From VXNE01 sp963668365 (GTDB lineage Bacteria > Pseudomonadota > Gammaproteobacteria > Pseudomonadales > Azotimanducaceae), in the NCBI GenBank assembly GCA_963668365.1, contig OY764266.1, positions 682,001-746,000 on the forward strand: a DNA stretch of 64,000 bases, in the 5' to 3' direction. Positions 17,288-24,660 of the stretch are shown here, one piece after another. Position numbers and translations under genes: made by a program. The notes under the pieces are model-generated. The model was not told where the DNA came from. It ran no database searches and saw nothing but the letters and a program-made list of their open reading frames with translations. Each line of letters starts with the position of its first letter. Position 1 is the stretch's first letter.

Positions 17288-18711
17288 GTGTTCCCCGCGC
17301 CTGCGGGGATGAACCGACCGCGGCGGGAAAACTCGTTGTCGGCGCGAGGTGTTCCCCGCGCCTGCGGGGATGAACCGGTCACCGCGCCGCCGACGCTGAC
17401 CGTCGCCATGTGTTCCCCGCGCCTGCGGGGATGAACCGCGATCGTGTCGTCCCTGACCGAGCGCGTCATGGTGTTCCCCGCGCCTGCGGGGATGAACCGG
17501 GGACGGGGTTGTTCCCCTCCTTCCGAAATATGTGTTCCCCGCGCCTGCGGGGATGAACCGTACAAGGCGGATGAGCGATGACAATATCCCAGGTGTTCCC
17601 CGCGCCTGCGGGGATGAACCGGGTCTCGGCCGGCGTCGTGTCGGGCACGTTCCGTGTTCCCCGCGCCTGCGGGGATGAACCGAAATCCCGCTGCGGCTTT
17701 CGCGCGAGGTTCCCGTGTTCCCCGCGCCTGCGGGGATGAACCGGTGTCGTCGTCGGTGGCCGTCACGCCCTGCCTGTGTTCCCCGCGCCTGCGGGGATGA
17801 ACCGGTCTTCGTTCCCGCCGCGGGCGGACCTTCGACGTGTTCCCCGCGCCTGCGGGGATGAACCGGTCGAGCGCGGATCCACCGCCTCCCCGTCGCGGTG
17901 TTCCCCGCGCCTGCGGGGATGAACCGTTCATCGAAACGCAGAGCGGACAGGTCGCCGAGTGTTCCCCGCGCCTGCGGGGATGAACCGCCATCCGGGAGCA
18001 TGTGGGTGTTCGGGTCGATGTGTTCCCCGCGCCTGCGGGGATGAACCGTGACGGAGACGGACTTCACGGACGCATTCAGGGTGTTCCCCGCGCCTGCGGG
18101 GATGAACCGTGAGGCGGGCAACGTCAATATGGTCAGAGGTCGTGTTCCCCGCGCCTGCGGGGATGAACCGCGCAGCCATCCCGCCTCGTTGCCGGGCAGG
18201 AAGTGTTCCCCGCTCCTGCGGGGATGAACCGTTCATCTCATTGGAGCGTCCGTTGCCGCCGCGCGTGTTCCCCGCGCCTGCGGGGATGAACCGGGCCCAA
18301 CCCGTTGCACGGGATGGATGTGATCGTGTTCCCCGCGCCTGCGGGGATGAACCGTATACACGGCGGGGCAGGTTGTGGGCGTCGATGTGTTCCCCGCGCC
18401 TGCGGGGATGAACCGCATCCGTATGGCAAGTGGGCATGGATATTCCGGTGTTCCCCGCGCCTGCGGGGATGAACCATACAAAGGCATATGCATTGACTCC
18501 TTTACGTCGTGTTCCCCGCGCCTGCGGGGATGAACCGACGGACGGCACGACCGCGGCCATGCAGGCGCGGTGTTCCCCGCGCCTGCGGGGATGAACCGCA
18601 GGCGGGCTGCGGGATTGACCAAACCCCAGCGTGTTCCCCGCGCCTGCGGGGATGAACCGACGCTTTCGCCGGATAGCCACCCGTCCTCTTGGTGTTCCCC
18701 GCGCCTGCGGG
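17288..18711 (+). CRISPR. Type I-E CRISPR array, 24 repeats, 23 spacers
   Basis: Repeats of 29 bp start GTGTTCCCCGCGCC and end GGGGATGAACCG, with the inner inverted repeat CCCCGCGCC/TGCGGGG. They recur every 61 bp from 17288 (17288, 17349, 17410 and so on), giving 32-nt spacers. One spacer (18232-18264) is 33 nt. Decay is visible only at the distal end: repeat 16 (18203) has a G-to-T change giving CCCCGCTCC, repeat 20 (18448) ends GAACCA, and repeat 24 (18692) is cut after 20 bases and runs into unrelated sequence. The polarity (leader at 17167, degenerate end at 18711) agrees with insertion next to cas2. No two spacers look identical. Confidence 0.98.
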
Positions 18712-18975
18712 CGAGGACGGTTGAGCGAACGTTTGGAGCGTAGTGAGCGAGCATTAGCGGTTTCCGTGACAGGGATCGGCACCCGCCAGGGCTGAGACTC
18801 GGCATGCCGGGGCTCGGTGCGAAGCACGAGAGCCCGGCCCCCGAAGGGCGGTCGCCCCAAAGAGGTGAGTCGAACTGCCAGAACGTTCCGGACTCTTCGG
18901 CTTGCGTCGGAGTCTCTCCGGGACGGTCAGTTATCTCCGAGTCGATGGGTGGCGATGCTTCGGGTATCTAAACCC
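18712..18975. other. Trailer region between the array and the RES gene
   Basis: 264 bp without a gene. A short inverted repeat GGGCG/CGCCC occurs around 18845-18856 but has no T-tract, so it is not a clear terminator. Confidence 0.4.
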
Positions 18976-19545
18976 CTATGAGCGAGCCGACAGTTGACTC
19001 TCGTGCCAGACATGCCGCGCGTGGTAGGAGATGGACCGCGGCGGCAGCCTCTCGGCGAAGAGGACCAGATTGTCCCTCAAGGGGTTTCGGGCTGAAGGCG
19101 CCATCAAGCCCATCGGCCTGTCCGGGCGGTTGAAGATGGCGCTCGCCAAGTTCTGGGTCGGCGCCAGCGTTCGCCGCCGACCATAGTTCTGCCAGTCGCC
19201 GGTCATTTCCTGAACGGTCGTTTCGACGGCGGCGAGGTGTGCGGGGCGGGCATCTATGATCGAGGCGCCGGGATCGAGCTCGATCCCGTAATCGACCACG
19301 ATGTGCCGGTCGCGAAGGGACGGGAGCGCGTCGCCAAACCATTGGCCGAGCACGTCGCGCGCCTCGAACCGCGCAAGGAGCCCATCGGCGGCGAAGTACA
19401 TGACTTGGCGATGGCCGGGGTTGAATCGGCTCCTGCTGGGCCGGAAGAGCGGTGGTTCGTACTGGTGCCGCTCGTCGACGGAACGGAACCAAGGGAGTTC
19501 GTCGAGGTGGACGGCGGGAAGCTCGCCAGCGCGAGCATGATTCAA
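18976..19545 (-). CDS. RES-domain toxin
   Basis: 189-residue RES-family protein. Members of RES/Xre toxin-antitoxin systems degrade or phosphorolyse NAD+ and arrest growth. Family features are the N-terminal ELPWFRSVDER (the R of RES), the Glu in LLARFEARDVLGQW, the Ser in TQNLASAIFNR, and the typical ending RDNLVLFAERLPPRSI. The start is a TTG (19543-19545) overlapping the antitoxin stop as TTGA, which indicates translational coupling. The overlapping 211-residue frame on the same strand is a shadow. Probably active; the substrate is inferred from the family. Confidence 0.75.
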   Translation of the reverse strand: MNHARAGELPAVHLDELPWFRSVDERHQYEPPLFRPSRSRFNPGHRQVMYFAADGLLARFEARDVLGQWFGDALPSLRDRHIVVDYGIELDPGASIIDARPAHLAAVETTVQEMTGDWQNYGRRRTLAPTQNLASAIFNRPDRPMGLMAPSARNPLRDNLVLFAERLPPRSISYHARHVWHESQLSARS

Positions 19546-19919
19546 CTAAACGAACCCCGAATGGCCGTCTCGGCGGTAGTGACAAAAGCCGAGAGGCGTT
19601 CACGCGAATGCTCGTCGGCGGTCAGCATCTCCTCGGGAGACTTTCCGTCGAGATCGACATGTGGCGCGTTGAGCCAGCGGTGCTCATCCGACGCGAGGTC
19701 CTCTTCGTCGGTCGCCACCTGAAACTGTTCGGCAATAGTGATGGAATCGTGGAGATTCAAGACGACGTTGGCCTTCTGCTCGTCGGTTGGCTCGACCCAG
19801 AAACTGGGCGGGACACCTGCGGACTCGGAAGGCGGAGCGTCGCCGCAGAAGATCCGATGGATGCGGTCGCGCAGTGCTTGCTCCGTAGGCTCGGTTTTCG
19901 GGGCTGGTTGAGTAGCTAT
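19542..19919 (-). CDS. Xre/MbcA/ParS-type antitoxin of the RES pair
   Basis: The C-terminal part, DEHRWLNAPHVDLDGKSPEE followed by MLTADEHSRERL, is the toxin-binding domain (DUF2384 type) that blocks RES active sites. The upstream part, ALRDRIHRIF and DEQKANVVLNLHDSI, completes a normal-length antitoxin. The frame is open from 19928 to 19542, but the only canonical start is a TTG at 19758-19760, which would leave 72 residues. The natural-looking N-terminus is ATA at 19917-19919 (IATQPAPKTEPTEQ), where ATG would be expected, so I give the long form with the start uncertain. It precedes and overlaps the RES toxin, the usual order for this family. Confidence 0.6.
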   Translation of the reverse strand: MATQPAPKTEPTEQALRDRIHRIFCGDAPPSESAGVPPSFWVEPTDEQKANVVLNLHDSITIAEQFQVATDEEDLASDEHRWLNAPHVDLDGKSPEEMLTADEHSRERLSAFVTTAETAIRGSFS

Positions 19920-19966
19920 GCTCGGAGTCTATTGAGAGAGGAGTCCCCTTTCAACGCTAAGCCTTG

Positions 19967-20021
19967 TCCAACGTGACATGAGCCTGAAGGGGGAGCGTAA
20001 ATCCAACGAGGCATGAGCCTG
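19967..20021. repeat. Direct repeat pair at IS remnant end
   Basis: TCCAACGTGACATGAGCCTG at 19967-19986 recurs as TCCAACGAGGCATGAGCCTG at 20002-20021, 18 of 20 bases identical, 35 bp apart. They lie just before the transposase remnant at 20049 and look like tandem transposase-binding sites at the left end of that element (inference). Confidence 0.55.
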
Positions 20022-20048
20022 TAGAGCGGCGTCAGGGATCATCGGAGG

Positions 20049-20792
20049 ATGATCGTGACGCTACAGACGCAACGGGTTCAGACCCTGGAACAGGTTCGCG
20101 CCTTCGTGGAGGGCAGCGAGGCGGTGGACTTTGCCGGCGGCGACCGCGCGGGGGTTTACACGCTGGTCCGCCGCACGCTGGTGAAGCTGGACTACCACCG
20201 GCTGGGCAAGGCGGACAAGGGGCTGGTGAGGCGGTATCTGGCGAAGGTGACCGGGTTGTCGCGGGCGCAACTGACGCGCCTGATCGGGCGGCATCGTCGG
20301 ACCGGCCGGATCGAGGACCGGCGCGGCGGGTCGCCGAGGCGGCCGTTCGAGCGCCGCTACACGCCCGCCGACATCCGCTTGCTGGCGCAAGTCGACGCGG
20401 AGCTGGGCCAGATGTCGGGGGCGGCCACGCGCGCGGTCGCGGTGGCGATCGGCGTCCGGCGCCGGCCCGAGCCGCGGGGCCGGCCGGGATTTGTGCGGGT
20501 GGACACGGTCCATCAGGGCGACCTGGACGGGGTCAAGGGGGTGTACCACATCAACGTCGTCGACGAGGTCACCCAGTGGCAGCACGTGGGCACCGTGGCG
20601 GCGATCTCGGAAGCCTTCCTGATTCCGGTGCTCGAAGCGCTGATCGAGGCGTTTCCCTTCCAGATCGACGGTTTCCACGCCGACAACGGCTCCGAGTACA
20701 TCAACCACCGGGTCGCGGAGCTGTTGAACAAGTTGCACGTCGGCCAGTTCACGAAGTCCCGCGCGCGGCGCAGCAACGACAAATCTAGGTAA
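20049..20792 (+). pseudogene. Integrase-core (rve) transposase, internally deleted and 3'-truncated
   Basis: 247 codons. The N-terminal HTH part (LDYHRLGKADKGLVRRYLAK, QLTRLIGRHRRTGRI) is followed by ELGQMSGAATRAV and then directly by VAIGVRRRPEPRGRPGFVRV. In related transposases a segment of several dozen residues lies between these, so an in-frame deletion is likely. The first Asp (RVDTVHQGD) and second Asp (FHADNGSEYIN) of the catalytic triad are present; the Glu region is missing because the frame ends at RRSNDKSR. The remnant ends about 90 bp before the tRNA-Asn 3' end. Not functional. Confidence 0.75.
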
Positions 20793-20878
20793 TGTTACGT
20801 TCCTCGGCCGTGGTGAGTTCTTGGTGACTCGGTCTCGCAGGCCGATGAGGTTCTTTGATCGTAAGGCCTTGATTTGTT

Positions 20879-20954
20879 TGGCTCCGCCTGCTGGGCTCGA
20901 ACCAGCGACCCGCTGATTAACAGTCAGCTGCTCTACCAACTGAGCTAAGGCGGA
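20879..20954 (-). tRNA. tRNA-Asn (GTT)
   Basis: 76-nt cloverleaf on the minus strand: acceptor stem TCCGCCT pairing with the 3' GGCGGA, D-loop AGCTCAGTTGGTAGAGC, anticodon loop CTGTTAA (anticodon GTT), T-arm GGTTCGAGCCC, and an encoded CCA end (20879-20881). The 3' end faces the accessory region, the classic position for integration of genomic islands. Confidence 0.95.
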
Positions 20955-21035
20955 ACCGGGCGGCGCAGTATATCAGGCAACCTCGGCAAAAAGTGGGGGT
21001 GCGCATTGCGCGCGAAAACCCTGCCCGCCAGCCGC

Positions 21036-21575
21036 CTATTGCCGATCAAACACCCGCACCGCGCGCACATCCTGGCCGCCGGTCTTCACGAATACCTCAA
21101 CCTGCAACCGTTGTCCGTCGGCCTCAAGGCGCATGGTCTCGGTGCCGCTGATCGGATCCCGGCGGGACTCGATCACGAGGGCTTCGTCACGCCATCCCGC
21201 CCGAATGGTCCAGTAGTCGCGTGTTCGTTCACCCCAGGTCACATCCCTGTAGCCACCGCTGTCGTAATCGATGCCCATCGAGTAGGCGTCCTGTTCGATG
21301 ACCATGCGCGTTGCGCCGACGACGGGGAAGTCGTGCACCACGAATGCGCTCGACGCGCGGGCGTCGCGCTGCCTGCCGCGCAGCACGTCCCTGTCTTCGC
21401 GGCGACGGATCTCGTCCGGATCGGGTGCCGCGTCGCTCTCGCTTTCGCTCAGAACCCAGGTGCCGCTCAGGTTGAAACTCGACGGAGGATCGACGTGCTG
21501 GTACTGGCACCCGGTCACCACCATTCCGATGCTCGCGAGAACGATCAACCAGGCGACCAGCCGCACCGGCCACAA
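21036..21575 (-). CDS. Predicted lipoprotein of unknown function
   Basis: 179 residues. The hydrophobic signal LVAWLIVLASIGMVVTGC ends in a lipobox (VTGC), so the mature protein should be lipid-anchored. The mature part, FNLSGTWVLSESESD, RMVIEQDAYSMGIDY and TETMRLEADGQRLQVEV, looks like a beta-rich, lipocalin-like fold; no named family recognised. I chose TTG at 21573-21575 because GGGAG lies 8 nt upstream and it puts the signal at the N-terminus; the frame is open further to 21665 but those residues are not signal-like. Confidence 0.6.
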   Translation of the reverse strand: MWPVRLVAWLIVLASIGMVVTGCQYQHVDPPSSFNLSGTWVLSESESDAAPDPDEIRRREDRDVLRGRQRDARASSAFVVHDFPVVGATRMVIEQDAYSMGIDYDSGGYRDVTWGERTRDYWTIRAGWRDEALVIESRRDPISGTETMRLEADGQRLQVEVFVKTGGQDVRAVRVFDRQ

Positions 21576-21703
21576 TGGTTTAGCTCCCTTTCGGCTACCC
21601 GCCAATCCGTCACCCCCTCGCGGTAGACTGCAACATCTTACACGGCGATCGGATCGGCCACGCATCCCGCATCGGCGTGACCAGTCACAAAGGAAGCTGA
21701 CAC

Positions 21704-22129
21704 GTGCTGAAACGACTCGACCACGTCTCCATAGGCGTTCTGGACATGGACAGGGCGCGCGATCTGTTCTGCGACATCCTGGGCGGCGAGCTGCTCCGGG
21801 ACGCCGGAGAGTCGCCAGCCGAGGGATTCGACTGGATCACCTTCCGGCTCGGCGGCAAGAAGGTCGAACTCGTGTCGCCGCGAACGGCGGGAGAGGGCGC
21901 CGTGGGCGAGTACCTGGCCAAGTACGGCGAAGGATTCCATCACATCTCCTGCGCCGTCGACGACCTGGCCGAGGCGCGGGACCATTTCGAATCGAACGGG
22001 ATCAGGGTGCTTGGCTATAACGATGAGCGCGCGAGCTTCAAGCACTTCTACCTGCACCCCAAGGACACGTTCGGCGCCCTCGTGCAGGTTTTCGAGGAGT
22101 GCGCGGAGACGATCGGCCTGGCGGATTAA
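21704..22129 (+). CDS. VOC-family protein, methylmalonyl-CoA epimerase-like
   Basis: 141 residues starting with GTG, with AAGGAAG about 9 nt upstream. Two beta-alpha-beta-beta-beta modules: LDHVSIGVLDMDRARDLF with metal ligand His, then FHHISCAVDDLAEARDHF. KVELVSP and FGALVQVFEE supply the Glu ligands. The arrangement fits methylmalonyl-CoA epimerase, which links propionyl-CoA breakdown to succinyl-CoA; other VOC lyases or isomerases are possible because no mutase lies nearby. Confidence 0.75.
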   Translation: MLKRLDHVSIGVLDMDRARDLFCDILGGELLRDAGESPAEGFDWITFRLGGKKVELVSPRTAGEGAVGEYLAKYGEGFHHISCAVDDLAEARDHFESNGIRVLGYNDERASFKHFYLHPKDTFGALVQVFEECAETIGLAD

Positions 22130-22248
22130 CGCCATGAAATCCGTCGGCCCTTCGGGCGCGCCGTGTTTCACCCCCGCCCAAGCGCCTGTTTCATCCCATC
22201 CCGGCATCCTGTCGATCTTGACGCCAGCGCGCCAAGTCCGACAGTTTG

Positions 22249-23136
22249 CTAGCGCCCCACGATCTCCTTGATGAAGGTGTCCATCGTCGCGATCCGCTCG
22301 GCCTTCGAGCCGAGGTTGTAGTCCGGGATGATCAGTTCGTCCACGCCGGCGGCGGCGTATTGATCGACGACCTCCCTGATCTCCCCGACGGAGCCGATCA
22401 TGGTCCCCTGCCCCCTGTCGCGACGTTTCATGTCGTCGATGAAGGCCTTGTCCTCGCTCATCCACAGCGCCGCAGCGGCGGATCGCTGGATCTCCTTTGG
22501 ATCGCGGCCGATGTCCGCGCAATGCTGATCGAGGATGCGCATCTTGTGCTTCATCGTCTCGACCGTGCCGTAGATGTTCCACTCGTCGGCGTGTTTGGCG
22601 GTGATCCCGAGGGTCATCTTCTCGCCGCCGCCGCCGATCAGTAGCGGCAAGGAATCCTGCACGGGTTTTGGCTCCAGCGTCGCGCGTTCGAGCTGGTAGT
22701 AGCGCCCGTCGAAGTCACTGACAGACTGATTGAATAGCAGCTTGATCACTGCGCACGCCTCGTCGAGGCGCCGCAGTCGCTCGGGCACGGTGTAGTACGG
22801 GATGCCGTACTGGCGATGCTCGGTTTCCGACCAGGCGGAGCCGAGGCCGAGTACGAGGCGGCCGCCGCTGATGTGATCCAGCGTGGCTGCCATCTTTGCC
22901 AGCACCGGGGGGTGGCGGAAAGTGTTCCCGGTGACCAGCGGGCCGAGGCGAACGCGCGGCACGCGCGCGGCCAGCGCGGCGAGTGTGATCCAGCATTCGG
23001 GGCGGGGCTCTCCCGGGCCGGCGTGGAAATGGTCCGTGTACCAGATGCCGTCCCAGCCGGTGCGCTCGGCGTGGGCGGCGACCTCGACCAGGTCGTCGAA
23101 CGGCTCGTGCGTTTTTAGGCACACGCTGAAGCGCAC
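22249..23136 (-). CDS. LLM-class flavin-dependent oxidoreductase
   Basis: 295-residue luciferase-like (beta/alpha)8 barrel. Typical segments: DGIWYTDHFHAGPG, RVRLGPLVTGNTFRHPPVL, LDHISGGRLVLGLGSAW, and LPLLIGGGGEKMTLGI. It should use reduced FMN or F420 to oxidise an unknown substrate. GTG at 23134-23136 was chosen because AGGAGG lies 9 nt upstream and the frame then begins VRFSVCLKTHEPFDDL. One of three LLM enzymes in this window. Confidence 0.82.
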   Translation of the reverse strand: MRFSVCLKTHEPFDDLVEVAAHAERTGWDGIWYTDHFHAGPGEPRPECWITLAALAARVPRVRLGPLVTGNTFRHPPVLAKMAATLDHISGGRLVLGLGSAWSETEHRQYGIPYYTVPERLRRLDEACAVIKLLFNQSVSDFDGRYYQLERATLEPKPVQDSLPLLIGGGGEKMTLGITAKHADEWNIYGTVETMKHKMRILDQHCADIGRDPKEIQRSAAAALWMSEDKAFIDDMKRRDRGQGTMIGSVGEIREVVDQYAAAGVDELIIPDYNLGSKAERIATMDTFIKEIVGR

Positions 23137-23283
23137 GCGCAAAACCCTCCTTGAGAAATTCTCGACGCCCCGCGCCGGAACCACTGCGTTTCAAGGTAAG
23201 CGAATTCGCGACCGCGTGTCTAATGCGGTTTGCACCGGGGCCGCGATTGCGCCCCATCCGCCTGCCGAAGAGAACCTTTCGAC

Positions 23284-24660
23284 CTAATAGCTGCCGCCCA
23301 GGGCAAGGTGCAGGTCTACCACCTGGGTCAGCCGTTCGCGCCGCACCGAGAGCAGGGCCGTGCGGGCGTGAACCGCCCGCTGCCGCACGTTCAGCACGTC
23401 GAGCAGCGAGACTTCGCCCTCGCGAAGGCGCAGTTCGGCGATCCTGAGCGCCTCCCCCGCCTCGCGCAGCGCCGTGTCGAGGGCGATCTCGCGTCCCGCG
23501 AGAGCCGCGCCCCGATCCAACGCCTGTTCGACCTCGGCGAATGCGTTCAGCGCCGCGCCGGCGTAGGCGGCTGCCGCCTGGTCCACCGCCGCGCCCGAGG
23601 CCGCGATGCCTGCGCGGCGTCGGCCGCCGTCGAACAGGGGCGCCAATAGCTGCGCCGCCGCCTGCCATGCGATGTTCGCGGGATCGAGCAGCCCCGACAG
23701 ATCGCTCGATGCGCCGCCGCCCGTCGCCGTCAGCGACAAGGTGGGCAATCTGGCAACCCGCGCCCTGTCCAGCGTCGCGACGGCTGCCGCCACTCGCCGC
23801 TCGGCGGCGACGATGTCCGGACGCCGCTCGAGGAGCGCGGATGGAAGGTCCGCCGGCGGCTGGGGAGGGGGCGGCGGCAACGCATGCGGCAGCTCGAGGT
23901 CCGCGGCGGGATACCTTCCCACCAGCAACTCCAGCGCCCGAACCGCGTCCCGGTGCCCCAACTCCACTGCGGTCAGCCGTTCCTGGGCCACCGCCAGTTC
24001 CGAACGGACCAACGCCACGTCCTGGGCGGTCGCGAGGCCTTCCCGGTGCTGGACATTGACGATCTCCGAGGTTCGGGCAAGGGCTGCCACGATGTCACGG
24101 GCGGCGGCGGCCTGGAGGCGACCTTCCACTCCCAGGAAATACGCGCGCGCGACGCCCGCCGCGACTGCTTGCCGGGCGGCGCGATCATCGGCCTCAAGGG
24201 CCAGCGCGGAGGCCGCAGCCGCGTCGCGGCCAGCCCGTAGACGACCCCAGAGATCAGGCTCCCAACTGACCTGGAATCCGCCCAGGACGTCGGGACCGTC
24301 CCCGGCACCGTCGGCGATAATCGATCCGGCGACGGAGGGTGCCAATGCCGCGCCCGCCTGGCGCGCTAGCGCGAGGGCTTCTTGCGCGGCAGCCGCCGCC
24401 ACCCGAAGATCGGGGTTTCTGTCCTGCGCCTCCGCGATCAGCGCATCAAGCGTCGGATCCGCAAACGCCGCCAGCCATCCGTGTCCGTTGTCGCTGCCAG
24501 CTCCCGGGGCGCCACCCGCCCGCCACGTCGCGGGCGGTTGCGGTACGGTGTCGATTGCGTCCGCCCCGCCACCGCCTTCGGATGTCGAGCACGCCTCCGC
24601 GAAGAGCAGCGACGCCGTCGCAATCAAGGGCATCATGCCCGCCAGCGCTGGTCGTTTCAT
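23284..24660 (-). CDS. Outer-membrane efflux lipoprotein (NodT/OprM type)
   Basis: 458 residues of the TolC/OprM channel family. The N-terminal signal ends in a lipobox (LLFAEACSTS). GWLAAFADPTLDALIAEAQD then NPDLRVAAAAAQEALALARQ is the hallmark start of the first repeat; FQVSWEPDLWGRLRAGRDAA and LPSALLERRPDIVAAERRV are further family motifs. It forms the exit duct for the pumps encoded upstream in the same operon. ATG overlaps the RND gene stop (24657-24660). It is the only outer-membrane factor in the six-gene operon. Confidence 0.9.
   Translation of the reverse strand: MKRPALAGMMPLIATASLLFAEACSTSEGGGGADAIDTVPQPPATWRAGGAPGAGSDNGHGWLAAFADPTLDALIAEAQDRNPDLRVAAAAAQEALALARQAGAALAPSVAGSIIADGAGDGPDVLGGFQVSWEPDLWGRLRAGRDAAAASALALEADDRAARQAVAAGVARAYFLGVEGRLQAAAARDIVAALARTSEIVNVQHREGLATAQDVALVRSELAVAQERLTAVELGHRDAVRALELLVGRYPAADLELPHALPPPPPQPPADLPSALLERRPDIVAAERRVAAAVATLDRARVARLPTLSLTATGGGASSDLSGLLDPANIAWQAAAQLLAPLFDGGRRRAGIAASGAAVDQAAAAYAGAALNAFAEVEQALDRGAALAGREIALDTALREAGEALRIAELRLREGEVSLLDVLNVRQRAVHARTALLSVRRERLTQVVDLHLALGGSY

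Noticed and set aside
18845..18856. GGGCG/CGCCC hairpin after the CRISPR array
   Set aside because: The stem is only 5 bp and no T-run follows, so it is not supported as a terminator.
17126..18860. Long minus-strand frames with repeated HPRRRGEH, FIPAGAGNT and SSPQARGT peptides
   Set aside because: They are translations of the CRISPR repeats in three phases, not a repeat protein; the 61-bp period and cas context are decisive.
20049..20792. Active transposon next to the tRNA
   Set aside because: The catalytic Glu region is missing and an internal block is deleted, so the element is a remnant.
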